Positions 28,614 to 39,842 are shown, counted from the first letter of the stretch. The stretch is DNA of 64,000 nucleotides from Thalassotalea marina (GCF_014656435.1 NZ_BNCK01000002.1:303475-367474); one strand, 5' to 3'. Notes: generated from the letters alone by a model not told the origin. Made by a program: numbers and translations.

Positions 28614-29822
28614 GTGCTAAAACTAGAACGTACATTTAATAAAAAAAAGCTTCTGCTTGCTTGTTTGTTAACAGGACTGATGGCTTGTTCTTCAACTGAC
28701 GATGATATTGACGAAACAGAACCAGTAGAACTTACCGAAATCACGGAAAAATTTGAAGCTAAAGTGATGTGGGAAGAAAGCGTTGGAGACGGCGTAAGTA
28801 AATACTTTTCAAGACTTAAACCATTTGTTGCATATAACAAAGTGTTTTCTGCCAGCCGTGACGGCGATGTGTACGCTTTTGATCCGGTAACAGGTAAAAA
28901 GTTGTGGCACACAGATTTAAGTAAAGCTGACGAAGAGGGTGGTTTTTTCTCAAGCCGTAAGCCGGCCTACTTAAACGGTGGCCCAATTGCTGCAATTAAC
29001 CGAGTGTATATTGGCAGTGAAAACGGTGAAGTTTTTGCCTTAGATGCAGAAACTGGTGAGCTGGTTTGGCAAGAAAAAGTTAAAGGTGAAGTGATTTCTG
29101 CTCCAGGCTTCGATGCTGGTGTGCTTGTTGTAAATACTGCATCTGGCATCGTTAAAGCATTTAATGCTTCAACAGGTGAAGAATTGTGGCAAGTAGAGCA
29201 AGAAGTTCCTGCACTTACTTTGCGTGGTGTTAGTTCGCCTTCTCTTGCCGCTGGTGGTGCTGTTATCGGTTCTCCTGATGGCCAGTTAACGGTTTATTTG
29301 ATTGAAAATGGTCAACAAGGCTGGACTGTTGAGGTAGGTGAGCCTACAGGGTCAACTGAACTAGATCGTGTTATCGATATCGATTCAAGACCAGTGATAT
29401 ACGGCGATAAAGTATATTCAGTATCTGCCCGTGGTAACTTAGCTGCAATTGATCTTCGCACTGGCCGTATTTTATGGAAACGCCAATACTCATCGTACCG
29501 TCAAATCAGTATTGATGGAAACACCATTTATTTAACTGATGTAAAAGGCCACGTTTATGCGATTGATCGTGTAAATGGTCTTGAAAAGTGGAGTCAGTTA
29601 TCGTTAACAAATCGTAACGTTACTGGCCCAGCTGTTGTTGGGAACTACGTTGTTGTTGGTGACTTTGAAGGTTATTTACACTGGTTAGATGCAGCAACCG
29701 GAGATTTTGTCGCTCGTCATGAAGTTGATGGTAGCGGTATTTTTAGCACACCTGTTGTTGAAGATGGCATTTTGTATGTGCAATCTAGAGATGGCGACTT
29801 ACAGGCAATTAAAACGCCATAG
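28614..29822 (+). CDS. bamB: Outer-membrane assembly lipoprotein BamB
   Basis: The lipobox LMAC places the modified cysteine at residue 25. The rest is an eight-bladed PQQ-like beta-propeller with repeats such as VYAFDPVTGKKLW, VFALDAETGELVW and VKAFNASTGEELW. BamB is a periplasmic scaffold subunit of the BAM complex. The 402 residues match the family. It starts at GTG 28614 behind GGAG. Confidence 0.96.
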   Translation: MLKLERTFNKKKLLLACLLTGLMACSSTDDDIDETEPVELTEITEKFEAKVMWEESVGDGVSKYFSRLKPFVAYNKVFSASRDGDVYAFDPVTGKKLWHTDLSKADEEGGFFSSRKPAYLNGGPIAAINRVYIGSENGEVFALDAETGELVWQEKVKGEVISAPGFDAGVLVVNTASGIVKAFNASTGEELWQVEQEVPALTLRGVSSPSLAAGGAVIGSPDGQLTVYLIENGQQGWTVEVGEPTGSTELDRVIDIDSRPVIYGDKVYSVSARGNLAAIDLRTGRILWKRQYSSYRQISIDGNTIYLTDVKGHVYAIDRVNGLEKWSQLSLTNRNVTGPAVVGNYVVVGDFEGYLHWLDAATGDFVARHEVDGSGIFSTPVVEDGILYVQSRDGDLQAIKTP

Positions 29823-29845
29823 TTAATTAAGTGCTAAAATAAAAG

Positions 29846-29884
29846 CGGCTCTGCAATATGTTGTAGGGCCGTTGTTGTTTTTTT
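29846..29884 (+). terminator. Terminator after bamB
   Basis: CGGCTCTGCAA (29846-29856) pairs with TTGTAGGGCCG (29861-29871) around TATG, with two G-U pairs, and is followed by GTTG and a T7 run. Confidence 0.85.
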
Positions 29885-29907
29885 AAAGAAAATTATTTGA
29901 GGTAATC

Positions 29908-31350
29908 ATGCTTCCTGTCGTAGCCCTAGTAGGCCGCCCCAATGTAGGAAAATCAACCCTATTTAATCGCTTAACTCGCAGCCGAGATGCTCTAGTTGCC
30001 GATTATCCAGGATTAACTCGCGATCGCCAGTATGGCCAGGCAGAAGTAGAAGAACATCCTTTTATTGTCATTGATACTGGTGGTATTCATGGCAATGAAG
30101 AAGGTATTGATGCCCTGATGGCTGAGCAGTCTTTGATGGCTATTCAAGAGGCTGACGCTGTTTTATTTCTAGTTGATGCTCGAGCGGGATTAACGTCTGC
30201 AGATCAAGGCATAGCCGATTACCTTCGTAAGCAAAATAAAAAAGTCTTTTTAGTCGCTAATAAAATTGATGGCATTGATGCCGACTCAGCCATTGCTGAG
30301 TTTTATCAATTAGCATTGGGTGAAGTACATCAAATAGCGGCAGCTCATGGTCGTGGTGTCACACAATTGTTAACGTTAGCACTAACGCCACATATTGAAG
30401 CGCTTGGCCAAGAAAAAGTTGAAGGTGAAGAAGTTGAATTAACGGAAGAAGAGCTTGCTGAACTTTCCCCAGAAGAAGACGACAAAATAAAGCTAGCTAT
30501 TATTGGTAAACCAAATGTTGGTAAATCAACGTTAACAAACCGTATTCTAGGCGAAGATAGAGTAGTTGTTTACGACATGCCTGGAACAACACGTGATAGT
30601 GTTTATATTCCGATGGAACGAAACGGTCGCGAATATACCTTAATTGATACTGCTGGTATTCGCCGTCGTAAAAATGTTACTGATATCGTTGAGAAATATT
30701 CCGTTATAAAAACACTACGCGCCATTGAAGACGCTAACGTGTGTTTATTAGTGATCGATGCTCAAGAAGGTATTACCGATCAGGATTTAAGCTTATTGGG
30801 CTTTATTTTAGAAGCAGGGCGTTCCTTGGTTGTTGCGGTTAACAAGTGGGACGGACTGGATGAATCGTGTAAAGACCGTATTCACAAAGAAATGGATCGC
30901 CGATTAGGCTTTATTGACTTTGCCAGAGTTCATTTTATTTCTGCATTGCATGGTACTGGTGTAGGTCACTTGTATGAATCTGTTGAAGAGGCGTTTGTTT
31001 CGGCAACTAAACGTATCTCTACTTCTATGGTGACCAAGATATTGGATATGGCAGTTTTTGATCATCAGCCACCAATGCACAACGGTCGCCGTATTAAACT
31101 AAAATATGCTCATGCTGGTGGATATAACCCGCCAATCATCGTTATTCACGGTAACCAAACTAAACATTTACCGCCTTCATATAAACGCTATTTGATGAAT
31201 TATTATCGCAAGTCGTTAAAGGTGATGGGCACGCCAATTAAGATTGAGTTTAGAGAGACTAGCAACCCATTTGCCGGCAAAAAGAAGCTTTCTTTTACCG
31301 AGCAGAAGAAGTTGGCCCGTAAAACTCAAGGTTATAATAAAGCCGATTAA
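29908..31350 (+). CDS. der: Ribosome-assembly GTPase Der (EngA)
   Basis: Two tandem GTPase domains are visible: the first P-loop GRPNVGKST at residues 8-16 with NKID, the second P-loop GKPNVGKST near residue 200 with DMPGTTR and NKWD. A KH-like C-terminal domain follows. Der is needed for 50S subunit maturation. The length of 480 residues is normal. It starts 86 bp after bamB, behind the terminator. Confidence 0.97.
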   Translation: MLPVVALVGRPNVGKSTLFNRLTRSRDALVADYPGLTRDRQYGQAEVEEHPFIVIDTGGIHGNEEGIDALMAEQSLMAIQEADAVLFLVDARAGLTSADQGIADYLRKQNKKVFLVANKIDGIDADSAIAEFYQLALGEVHQIAAAHGRGVTQLLTLALTPHIEALGQEKVEGEEVELTEEELAELSPEEDDKIKLAIIGKPNVGKSTLTNRILGEDRVVVYDMPGTTRDSVYIPMERNGREYTLIDTAGIRRRKNVTDIVEKYSVIKTLRAIEDANVCLLVIDAQEGITDQDLSLLGFILEAGRSLVVAVNKWDGLDESCKDRIHKEMDRRLGFIDFARVHFISALHGTGVGHLYESVEEAFVSATKRISTSMVTKILDMAVFDHQPPMHNGRRIKLKYAHAGGYNPPIIVIHGNQTKHLPPSYKRYLMNYYRKSLKVMGTPIKIEFRETSNPFAGKKKLSFTEQKKLARKTQGYNKAD

Positions 31351-31442
31351 TGCTATGTATTAAAGGGCGATGGGTATAACACATTGCAAATACAATGGTT
31401 TTTAGCTAGTTTAATAAATGGATTTATAGAAAGAACTAAGAT

Positions 31443-32126
31443 ATGCCAACGTCGCCCGTTAAAATTGATACCATTCAACGACTAAATCGAAATTTAGGTT
31501 TGATGCAAGCAGGCTCGATTGTCACCATTGATATTTCGACGCCAGCGGGTCAAAAAGCTAAGTTTCGAACCATTTTTATTGGCTATTTACCCAAACAATA
31601 TGTGTTAATTCAATTTCCTGACTCAGGTAAAATTAGCAAGTTTGGCCAGTTTATTACCCAAGGCGCAGCTGTTACAGTGCGGGGTATTATTGAAGGTCAT
31701 GAAGGTGCTGTAGCTGCCTTTGTTTCAACAATAAAACAAACTCTTCAAATCCCATCTAAAATCATGGTATTGGATTTTCCCAAAACGTTGAGCATGCAAA
31801 GCTTACGTAGTGCAATTCGCATCGATACAGATATTGTCTCAAAAACTCGAGTAGAAAATAAATATTGGCGTGGTCATATCACTGACTTGTCATTAACCGG
31901 TTGTCAGTTGTTTATTGAAAACGGTGAAGAACTAAAGTTAGTCAACGATAAATCGCTCGACATTTATATTGAAGACTTTCAAGAATTAGAGAACTTAAAG
32001 CTATCAGGGCTTATTTGCAGCGAAAAAAACGTGAGTAACGGTATCTCGCTGGGAGTCAAGTTTGATGACAGTCAACGAGAAAGTACCATTAAATTATTGC
32101 ATCATATTATTACGCTTGAGGCATAA
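31443..32126 (+). CDS. PilZ-domain cyclic di-GMP receptor (YcgR-like)
   Basis: The N-terminal half resembles the flagellar-brake domain of YcgR (GSIVTIDISTPAGQKAKFRT). The C-terminal PilZ domain has both ligand motifs: RSAIR (R-x3-R) near residue 121 and DLSLTG (D-x-S-x-x-G) near residue 148. It should bind cyclic di-GMP and could adjust motility or surface behaviour, though no flagellar gene is in the window. It converges with xseA with only 6 bp between the stops. Confidence 0.87.
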   Translation: MPTSPVKIDTIQRLNRNLGLMQAGSIVTIDISTPAGQKAKFRTIFIGYLPKQYVLIQFPDSGKISKFGQFITQGAAVTVRGIIEGHEGAVAAFVSTIKQTLQIPSKIMVLDFPKTLSMQSLRSAIRIDTDIVSKTRVENKYWRGHITDLSLTGCQLFIENGEELKLVNDKSLDIYIEDFQELENLKLSGLICSEKNVSNGISLGVKFDDSQRESTIKLLHHIITLEA

Positions 32127-32132
32127 TTCATT

Positions 32133-33476
32133 CTAACTTGTATGTTGCTCCTCAACCTCAAGTACATTGGCATGAATATGACCGTCGCTTAATTGAATAT
32201 TAATCGCATCACCTGTAGTAACTTGCTTAATTGATTTAACTATTTGTTTGTCCTGCCTAATAACACCGTATCCGCGTGCGATTGTTGCCAATGGGCTAAC
32301 TATTTGTAGTTGTTCCAATAGGTGAACAAAGTTCTGCTGTTGTCGCTGTATGTTGTTTTGCATTAGCTTAAGCAATTTCTGCTCTAACTGTTGTCTTGTT
32401 TGAGCAAGGTTATTGATGTTATTTATCGGTGAAACGTTAAGTAATCGTTTTGTGAGATAAGTTGGTAGTTGCTGATTTACTTGAATTTTATGTTGTATGA
32501 CTTTATTTAGCCTGATCGCTAAATCGTCCGCTCTTTGCTGTTGTGTTTGCAATTGTTGCTCGGGGTGCTCTTGTGACAAACGATGTGTTAAGTGAGCTAA
32601 CTTTTGTTTTTGTTTATCTAAACCTCGCACATAATTAGCATGTAAACGTCGATTTAATTGCAAAAGCTGATGTTGTACTTCTTGCATATCATTTGAAGCG
32701 AGCTCAGCAGCTGCAGACGGGGTAGCGGCTCGAACATCGGCGACAAAGTCGGCTAGTGTGGTATCAATTTCATGACCTACGGCACTGATAACGGGTAAAT
32801 GGCTCTGGTATATTGCATTTACAACCACCTCTTCATTAAATGCCCACAAGTCTTCTAGAGAGCCGCCGCCACGGCCAACAATTAGCACGTCAACTTCTTG
32901 TCTGATATTGGCGATAGTTATCGCATGTGCGATCTCATTTTTGGCGGTTTCACCTTGCACCAGTGCAGGATAAATGATGACTTTAGTGTGTGGGTTTCTG
33001 CGCTTTAATACGGACAAAATATCTTTAATCGCTGCCCCAGTAGGTGAGGTAACAACACCTATAGTATTTATGGTTTTAGGCAGTGGTTTTTTATGATCTA
33101 AATTAAAATAGCCAAGGGCATTAAGTTTGGTTTTAAGTTGTTCATATTGTTGACGTAATAAACCTTCACCAGCATCTTCCATTTGTTCAATGATAAGCTG
33201 AAAGTCACCACGCGGCTCATATAAAGACACTCTTGCACGTACTAAAACTTGCTGACCATTTTGTGGCCTGATACGTACCCTTTGGTTATTACCTTTGAAC
33301 ATGGCGCACCTTACTTGTGCTTTATTATCTTTCAATGATAAATACCAATGGCCTGAACTGGCGGCGACAAAATTTGATATTTCACCAGTTAACCAAACCG
33401 TGTGTAATTCGCTTTCCAATAGGAATTTTACTTTTTTGGTTAACTCACTTACTTGCAGGATAAATTGTCGACTCAT
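32133..33476 (-). CDS. xseA: Exodeoxyribonuclease VII large subunit
   Basis: The 447 residues begin with an OB-fold (VWLTGEISNFVAASSGHWYLSLKD) followed by the catalytic core with GVVTSPTGAAIKDIL, VLIVGRGGGSLEDLWAFNEE and ISAVGHEIDTTLADFVAD, then a long coiled coil rich in Gln. This subunit works with XseB in degrading single-stranded DNA. It is divergent from guaB, a common gammaproteobacterial arrangement. Confidence 0.96.
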   Translation of the reverse strand: MSRQFILQVSELTKKVKFLLESELHTVWLTGEISNFVAASSGHWYLSLKDNKAQVRCAMFKGNNQRVRIRPQNGQQVLVRARVSLYEPRGDFQLIIEQMEDAGEGLLRQQYEQLKTKLNALGYFNLDHKKPLPKTINTIGVVTSPTGAAIKDILSVLKRRNPHTKVIIYPALVQGETAKNEIAHAITIANIRQEVDVLIVGRGGGSLEDLWAFNEEVVVNAIYQSHLPVISAVGHEIDTTLADFVADVRAATPSAAAELASNDMQEVQHQLLQLNRRLHANYVRGLDKQKQKLAHLTHRLSQEHPEQQLQTQQQRADDLAIRLNKVIQHKIQVNQQLPTYLTKRLLNVSPINNINNLAQTRQQLEQKLLKLMQNNIQRQQQNFVHLLEQLQIVSPLATIARGYGVIRQDKQIVKSIKQVTTGDAINIQLSDGHIHANVLEVEEQHTS

Positions 33477-33550
33477 AAGGTTAAAAATGCAGGTTTAAGA
33501 AAGTTTCGTGCCACCATTATAAATTTTTTATGAAAATAGTAAAAATTAAG

Positions 33551-33579
33551 TTTACCTCAATCTGGAAAACGGTTAAAAT
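33551..33579 (+). promoter_or_regulatory. guaB promoter
   Basis: TTTACC (33551-33556) and TAAAAT (33574-33579) are spaced by 17 bp, 50 bp before guaB. Confidence 0.72.
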
Positions 33580-33628
33580 TCTGCCGCAATATTTCCTCCC
33601 TAACCACACTATTTAGAGAGATGTTGCG

Positions 33629-35101
33629 ATGCTACGAATTGCTCAAGAAGCACTAACCTTTGACGATGTTTTACTAGTACCAGCCCATTCTACGGTACTG
33701 CCTCATACCGCCGACCTGAAAACTAAACTTACTCGAAAAATTGACTTAAACGTACCTATGGTATCTGCGTCTATGGACACAGTAACTGAATCACGTTTGG
33801 CTATCACTTTAGCGAAAGAAGGTGGTATTGGTTTTATTCACAAAAACATGACGATTGCAGAACAAGCAAAAGAAGTGTCTAAAGTGAAAAAATACGAGAG
33901 TGGTATTGTTACCGATCCGGTAACAGTAAGTCCTGACGCTTCTATTGAATCAGTAATGGCTCTAGCTGATGAATTAGGCTTTTCTGGTTTCCCGGTTGTT
34001 GATGCCCAAAATAACCTAGTTGGTATTATTACTGGTCGTGATTTAAGGTTTGAATCTGACTTAACAAAACCAGTGTCTAAATTGATGACTGGCAAAGAGC
34101 GTTTAGTCACAGTTAAAGAAGGTGCACAACGCGAGCAAATTTTAGGATTAATGCACGAGCATCGCATTGAGAAAATTTTAATGGTTGATGATGCCTTCAA
34201 ACTAAAAGGCTTAATCACTGTTAAAGATTATCAAAAAGCAGAACGTAAACCAAACGCATGTAAAGACGAGTTTGGTCGTTTACGTGTTGGTGCTGCCGTA
34301 GGTGTTGGTGCTGGTACAGATGAGCGCATTGATGCACTAGTTGCAGCAGGTGTTGACGTTTTATTAATAGATACATCGCACGGTCACTCACAAGGCGTAT
34401 TAGATCGAGTAAAAGAAACTCGCGCTAAATACCCTGACTTACAAATCGTTGCCGGTAATGTTGCTACAGGCGCTGGTGCAAAAGCATTAGCTGATGCTGG
34501 TGTTGATGCGGTGAAAGTGGGTATTGGTCCTGGTTCTATTTGTACAACGCGTATCGTTACTGGTGTTGGTGTTCCACAATTGACGGCTATTTCAAATGCC
34601 GTTGAAGCGCTGCAAGGAACTGGTATTCCAGTTATTGCTGATGGTGGTATACGTTTTTCTGGTGATATCGCAAAAGCCTTAGTCGCAGGTGCACACTGTG
34701 TTATGGTTGGCTCTATGTTAGCAGGTACAGAGGAATCTCCAGGTGAAGTTGAACTTTACCAAGGTCGTTACTACAAATCGTATCGTGGTATGGGCTCTTT
34801 AGGTGCAATGGCTCAAAAAGAAGGCTCAAGTGATCGCTACTTCCAAAAGACTGATGGAGAAGCTGACAAGCTTGTACCTGAAGGTATTGAAGGCCGCGTA
34901 GCGTACAAAGGCCCTGTTTCGGCTATCATTCACCAACAAATGGGTGGATTACGTTCTTCTATGGGGTTAACAGGAAGTGCCAATATTGAAGAAATGCGCA
35001 CTAAACCACAGTTTATGAAGATAACTGCTGCTGGTATGGGTGAGTCTCACGTACATGACGTGACAATTACCAAAGAAGCGCCAAACTACAGAATGGGCTA
35101 A
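33629..35101 (+). CDS. guaB: Inosine-5'-monophosphate dehydrogenase
   Basis: Oxidises IMP to XMP, the committed step to GMP. The 490-residue TIM barrel holds the catalytic cysteine in GPGSICTTR, the mobile flap region with RYFQ, and a CBS-domain pair at residues 95-205. It is followed by guaA, with a hairpin between. Confidence 0.97.
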   Translation: MLRIAQEALTFDDVLLVPAHSTVLPHTADLKTKLTRKIDLNVPMVSASMDTVTESRLAITLAKEGGIGFIHKNMTIAEQAKEVSKVKKYESGIVTDPVTVSPDASIESVMALADELGFSGFPVVDAQNNLVGIITGRDLRFESDLTKPVSKLMTGKERLVTVKEGAQREQILGLMHEHRIEKILMVDDAFKLKGLITVKDYQKAERKPNACKDEFGRLRVGAAVGVGAGTDERIDALVAAGVDVLLIDTSHGHSQGVLDRVKETRAKYPDLQIVAGNVATGAGAKALADAGVDAVKVGIGPGSICTTRIVTGVGVPQLTAISNAVEALQGTGIPVIADGGIRFSGDIAKALVAGAHCVMVGSMLAGTEESPGEVELYQGRYYKSYRGMGSLGAMAQKEGSSDRYFQKTDGEADKLVPEGIEGRVAYKGPVSAIIHQQMGGLRSSMGLTGSANIEEMRTKPQFMKITAAGMGESHVHDVTITKEAPNYRMG

Positions 35102-35187
35102 TAAAGGCGTATACCTTTAACCCTAATAACGTGTTGACGAATTTGAACTAGAATGTTTTTACAAGTAGTTCAACAAATGAATATTTT

Positions 35188-35217
35188 CAGGCTGATTTTA
35201 ATCAGCCTGTTATTTTT
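35188..35217 (+). terminator. Hairpin between guaB and guaA
   Basis: CAGGCTGAT (35188-35196) pairs perfectly with ATCAGCCTG (35201-35209) around TTTA, followed by a T-rich stretch. It may act as a partial terminator that sets the guaB to guaA ratio. Confidence 0.8.
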
Positions 35218-35238
35218 AAATTTATATAAGGTTTTGAT

Positions 35239-36816
35239 ATGACCAAAGATATCCATGATTCACGAGTCCTGATTTTAGATTTTGGCTCTCAATACACTCA
35301 GCTTATTGCACGTCGTGTCCGTGAAATTGGTGTTTATTGTGAGCTGTGGGCTTGGGATGTTACCGAAGAGCAAATTAAAGAGTTTAACCCAACAGGTATC
35401 ATTTTAGCGGGTGGCCCTGAATCAGTAACTGAAGCGGGCTCTCCACGTGCTCCAGAATACGTATTTAATGCAGGTATCCCTGTTTTAGGTATTTGTTATG
35501 GTATGCAAACGATGGCGGAACAATTAGGTGGCGCTGTTCAAGGCTCAGAACACAAAGAGTTTGGTTATGCAGCGGTTGAAGTTATCGCTAAATCAGAGCT
35601 GTTCAAAAACATTGAAGATCACATCAATGGCAACGGCAATGCGATGCTAGATGTTTGGATGAGCCATGGCGATAAAGTTTCAGCGATTCCACAAGGCTTC
35701 ACAACTATTGCTCAAACACCAAGTTGTGCCTATGCAGCAATGGCTAATGATGAGAAAAAATTCTACGGTGTTCAATTCCACCCAGAAGTAACTCACACAA
35801 AACAGGGTACACGTATTTTAGAGCACTTTGTTGTTGATATTTGTGGTTGTGAAAAACTATGGACACCAAGCTCTATTATTGACGATGCTATTGAAAAAAT
35901 TAAAGAACAAGTTGGTGATGATGAAGTTATCCTTGGTCTGTCAGGTGGTGTAGATTCATCAGTAGTTGCCATGCTTATTCATCGCGCAATTGGTGACAAG
36001 TTAACCTGCGTTTTTGTTGATAACGGCTTATTGCGTTTAAACGAAGGTCAACAGGTAATGGACATGTTTGGTGATCATTTTGGTTTAAACATTGTTCATG
36101 TTAACGCTGAAGATAGATTCTTAGATCGTTTGAAAGGTGAAGCAGATCCGGAAGCAAAACGTAAAATTATTGGTAACGTTTTTGTTGAAGTATTCGACGA
36201 AGAAGCTAGCAAGCGTGAAAATGCTAAATGGTTAGCACAAGGTACAATTTACCCTGACGTTATCGAATCAGCTGCGTCTAAAACAGGTAAAGCGCATGTT
36301 ATCAAGTCTCACCACAACGTAGGTGGCTTACCAGAAGACATGGAACTTGGTTTAGTTGAGCCTTTACGTGAATTATTTAAAGACGAAGTTCGCAAAATTG
36401 GTTTAGAATTAGGCTTACCTTACGACATGTTGTACCGCCACCCTTTCCCGGGCCCTGGTTTAGGTGTTCGTATCTTGGGGGAAGTGAAAAAAGAATATGC
36501 TGACTTATTACGCCGTGCCGATGCAATCTTTATTGAAGAATTACACAAGCACGACCTGTATCACAAAACAAGCCAAGCGTTTACCGTATTCTTACCGGTA
36601 CGCTCAGTAGGTGTTATGGGCGATGGTCGCAAATATGACTGGGTTGTTAGTTTGCGAGCAGTTGAAACTATCGACTTTATGACAGCACATTGGGCACATT
36701 TACCGTATGACTTCTTAGGTTTAGTGTCTAACCGTATTATTAACGAAATTGATGGCATATCACGTGTGGTATATGACATTTCAGGTAAGCCACCAGCAAC
36801 AATTGAATGGGAATAA
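35239..36816 (+). CDS. guaA: GMP synthase (glutamine-hydrolysing)
   Basis: Aminates XMP to GMP. It has an N-terminal class I glutamine amidotransferase with catalytic cysteine in GICYGMQ and the His/Glu pair in FHPEVTHT, then an ATP-pyrophosphatase with the SGGVDSSV P-loop near residue 236, then the dimerisation domain ending ATIEWE. The 525 residues match the family. Confidence 0.97.
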   Translation: MTKDIHDSRVLILDFGSQYTQLIARRVREIGVYCELWAWDVTEEQIKEFNPTGIILAGGPESVTEAGSPRAPEYVFNAGIPVLGICYGMQTMAEQLGGAVQGSEHKEFGYAAVEVIAKSELFKNIEDHINGNGNAMLDVWMSHGDKVSAIPQGFTTIAQTPSCAYAAMANDEKKFYGVQFHPEVTHTKQGTRILEHFVVDICGCEKLWTPSSIIDDAIEKIKEQVGDDEVILGLSGGVDSSVVAMLIHRAIGDKLTCVFVDNGLLRLNEGQQVMDMFGDHFGLNIVHVNAEDRFLDRLKGEADPEAKRKIIGNVFVEVFDEEASKRENAKWLAQGTIYPDVIESAASKTGKAHVIKSHHNVGGLPEDMELGLVEPLRELFKDEVRKIGLELGLPYDMLYRHPFPGPGLGVRILGEVKKEYADLLRRADAIFIEELHKHDLYHKTSQAFTVFLPVRSVGVMGDGRKYDWVVSLRAVETIDFMTAHWAHLPYDFLGLVSNRIINEIDGISRVVYDISGKPPATIEWE

Positions 36817-36857
36817 TTAATCTCATCTTTTGTTTAATGGGGTAACCCAACAATTCA

Positions 36858-36888
36858 AGCCCTGCTGTTTTTCAGTAGGGCTTTTTTA
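36858..36888 (+). terminator. Terminator after guaA
   Basis: AGCCCTGCTG (36858-36867) pairs with CAGTAGGGCT (36873-36882) around TTTTT, with one G-U pair, followed by T6. Confidence 0.92.
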
Positions 36889-37091
36889 TTCGCTAAACCT
36901 TAAAAATTGGTGAAAATATCTACTCGATAATAATTCCATAATGAAAATCTATTTAATGCTAAGTTTCGGTTTTCACATTTATTTGCCATAATCAAAACCT
37001 GTGTTACAAAATGTTTCTTATGGATGTTTCTTTTTAATTTAAAGAAATAGGCGCTGTGTAACAAATGAAAAATAAGGATTATAACTAAAAT

Positions 37092-39203
37092 ATGCCTGAT
37101 AGCAGTTTCGTGGTTACAGCGCCAAAAAGTGAAGTTTACCTTAATGAAGAATTTCATTTTGGTGAGTTTGTGTTTAACTCTAGTTGCCTTATTTTAATGA
37201 AAAATGGGGAAGAGTTGTCCGTAGAGCCTCAAGTACTTGAGTTACTGCATTTCCTGATTAAAAACGATAGCCGATATATTCTCACTGAAGAGTTGCACAA
37301 TGAAGTGTGGAAAGGTCGAGTTGTAAGTGACGCGGCAGTGAGACGAGCGATTAGTAAGTTGAGAGCATGTTTGGGGCATAATGAAAATGATGAACCTTAC
37401 ATAAAGTCTGCTCATAAGCGAGGATACAAATTTAACGCAAAATTATTGCGTGTAGAGTCAGCCCATCTAAGTCCTGAAACAATTAAAAAAGTATTTAATA
37501 TCCCTTTGCTGCTAGTGGTGGGGATTGTCATTATTTTTTTAGCGTTTACTGGAGTCAGGTTTGTAATCGAACGATATGCACAGACGGCTGAATTGGATAC
37601 AACCCATCCACCTAGCTTTTTGTCTTCGCCTTTACTGACTTTTCATGGTGAAAAAACTGATTTGTCAAAAAGTGATGATGGTCACTGGTTGGTTTTTGCT
37701 GGAAAAAACCTAGGCTTCCAAGGTTTTCAGTTGTTTCTTTCTAATCTAAACACACGAGTAACTAAGCAGCTTACCATTAATGAAGATAACATTATTCGGG
37801 TGGAGTTTTCACCTAACAACCAGCGTCTTTATTATATAAATTTGTCCATCGGTAATGCTTCACTAAGTACCATTGCGTTTGATGAACAACATAAAATCAT
37901 TGATAAAAAGAGTTTGATTAGTGATTATTATTTTTTGGCTGACTTTGCTCTAACACCTGATGAATCAGGGATTTACTTTACCGGAATGAGAAGTAAATCA
38001 GCAAATAGCCAGGTGTTTTATTTAGATTTAAACACGTTATCAATAAGTGAAATAACTTCAGGTTACCAAAATGAATCTCATGATTACCGAATTTCCATGT
38101 CGAATGATGGAGCAACATTAGCCATCGTGAGTATAGTGGGTGATGTAGAACAAAAAATATCGCTCATTGATGCCAAGTTACACAAAGTAAAACAGCGCTT
38201 TTTCCACGAAGCCCCTCTGTTATCAGTTGAGTGGCTCAATAAAAATGAAATACTGCTTTTAGACAAACTTTCTTTAACGCGTCTAAATATCGAGACAGGT
38301 AGTAGAACCGTTGTTCAAAAACCAGATGAGGTGGTACTAAACTCCATAGATATCACGTCGGCAGGCGAAGTAATTGCGCTTACTGAAGGAGACAAAAACA
38401 ATCTCTTTATCGAGGTTGATTTTCCTTCTATGCATATCAGTAACAAAAAAGTATTAACTGGAATTGCTGACGATATTGTAGATGTGAAATTTGCAGGAGA
38501 AAGCGGTAAATATATCTTGCTCAGAAAAGAAGGGAACACCTACAGCTTATTGAGCCAAGAAATGAGTAATGAGTCAAAAACGACAATATTTAGCTCTAAA
38601 CTTCCGATTAGTTTACAGTCAATTTCCCGAAGTGGTGATCAAGTGCTACTTTTTTTAGACGGCTTGTTGGCAATATTACATTGTAATGAACAACAACTTG
38701 AATACATTCACAGTGGTGATCGGCTATTGGCTACAGAGGCGACATTTGGCCAATCTGGAAAAAATATTATGTTTGGTGAGCGTACTAACGACGGGTGGAC
38801 TATTCAAAATATTGATTTGGTCTCAGGCCAACAATATAAACTTTTTGAGGGCTATTATTCTGCTCTGGAATACAATAATGGCTATTTGCTTAGGGATGAG
38901 AAAGGCAAAGTATATAGCAAGTCAGATAAAACAAGTGAAGCGAAGTTTCTAGGTATTGAAATCATGATAGATAAACGCTCCACATGGTTTGTTCGTGGTG
39001 ACGTATTGTATTGGAGCATTCACGACGGTATTACAGCGCAATTTTTTGCAAAAAACTTAGTGTCAGGTGAAGGATACAATTTAAATTTTGATTCATCATT
39101 GGTCTCATCAAGCTTTGATCTTAACAATGAAGGACGCAAAGCAATTTTACAAAGTCAACAACTGCCAGACTCTAAAATAGTGGCGATTAGGTTAAAACAA
39201 TAA
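37092..39203 (+). CDS. CadC/ToxR-like membrane transcription regulator with TolB-like propeller
   Basis: Residues 22-117 form an OmpR/PhoB-type winged helix (SVEPQVLELLHFLIKN, then VVSDAAVRRAISKLRA and the wing IKSAHKRGYKF). A single membrane helix spans 136-158, and about 540 residues remain on the periplasmic side with recurrent TolB/WD40-like beta-propeller strands. This one-component design places sensor outside and DNA binding inside. It lies directly upstream of the peptide/ABC cluster, separated by an 824-bp gap with direct repeats, so it is a good candidate regulator of that cluster. The signal it senses is unknown. Confidence 0.85.
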   Translation: MPDSSFVVTAPKSEVYLNEEFHFGEFVFNSSCLILMKNGEELSVEPQVLELLHFLIKNDSRYILTEELHNEVWKGRVVSDAAVRRAISKLRACLGHNENDEPYIKSAHKRGYKFNAKLLRVESAHLSPETIKKVFNIPLLLVVGIVIIFLAFTGVRFVIERYAQTAELDTTHPPSFLSSPLLTFHGEKTDLSKSDDGHWLVFAGKNLGFQGFQLFLSNLNTRVTKQLTINEDNIIRVEFSPNNQRLYYINLSIGNASLSTIAFDEQHKIIDKKSLISDYYFLADFALTPDESGIYFTGMRSKSANSQVFYLDLNTLSISEITSGYQNESHDYRISMSNDGATLAIVSIVGDVEQKISLIDAKLHKVKQRFFHEAPLLSVEWLNKNEILLLDKLSLTRLNIETGSRTVVQKPDEVVLNSIDITSAGEVIALTEGDKNNLFIEVDFPSMHISNKKVLTGIADDIVDVKFAGESGKYILLRKEGNTYSLLSQEMSNESKTTIFSSKLPISLQSISRSGDQVLLFLDGLLAILHCNEQQLEYIHSGDRLLATEATFGQSGKNIMFGERTNDGWTIQNIDLVSGQQYKLFEGYYSALEYNNGYLLRDEKGKVYSKSDKTSEAKFLGIEIMIDKRSTWFVRGDVLYWSIHDGITAQFFAKNLVSGEGYNLNFDSSLVSSSFDLNNEGRKAILQSQQLPDSKIVAIRLKQ

Positions 39204-39823
39204 TACCAAGTTTAAAGCTTGTTAAGGTATTCACTTTCTTACTTTACGCAATTTTTAATATTTAACTCATTTTTAAGCACTACCAAGCTTAAGGGGATGT
39301 GAATTATATCATTGCAGCTTGTCCAATATGTGTTCAGCAATTCTACTTATTTTCTCATTCAACTTCCTGCTAACTAAAACAATTTGTTGTTAGCACAATA
39401 AACCAACTCAGCGCGACAACGTTGAGTTACGTCAACATTGATTTAGACAAGGTTTAAAAAGAGCAGGTCAATTCGTAAAATGAGGTTAGTGAGCATAAAT
39501 AACTGTAAAAATCTATCTCTTGGGTGGTTAGTCGTAACTATCTGTGAAATTGAATTAAGCTCAAAATAGCACTTCAATGCATAGATAAGGCATAAAGCTT
39601 CGATAGTTTTGACATCAATTGACAAAAAACTGCTACTTAAATGTGACCGTAAAATTAAGGTTAGAAAATCTCGTGTGCTGTCATTTCTTGTTTTTAAAAT
39701 TTAATAAAAACACTGACATTTTTTTCTCTTTAGAAACTCATTTTGAGTATGTCTTTTGAACAAATCAATCGTTAGGTAAATTAAATTGTTTATTAAAAAC
39801 ACATAAAATACAGTGGTTTATTT
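39204..39823. other. Long AT-rich non-coding stretch
   Basis: No open frame here has a convincing ribosome site; the longest candidates are 20-30 codons and lack one. I see only weak inverted repeats (AATACC at 39204-39209 with GGTATT, and ACTCA-TTT-TGAGT near 39735). It may hold a long regulatory region or a small RNA, but nothing can be assigned. Confidence 0.5.
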
Positions 39824-39842
39824 TGTGACTAAACTGTGACTA
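39824..39842 (+). promoter_or_regulatory. 11-bp-phased direct repeats, candidate winged-helix operator
   Basis: TGTGACTA occurs at 39824-39831 and again at 39835-39842, one helical turn apart (period 11 bp). OmpR/CadC-type winged-helix regulators bind such head-to-tail repeats. A candidate -10 TATTAC at 39858-39863 follows with only a poor -35 (CTGTGA, overlapping the second repeat), which would suit an activator-dependent promoter. The link to the upstream CadC-like protein is inference. Confidence 0.45.

Noticed and set aside
39359-39567. Two frames of 20-30 codons on the plus strand in the same stretch.
   Set aside because: Neither has a ribosome binding site or a recognisable pattern.
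39443-39625. 60-codon minus-strand frame in the long non-coding stretch.
   Set aside because: It has no ribosome site, no recognisable motif and an implausible composition.
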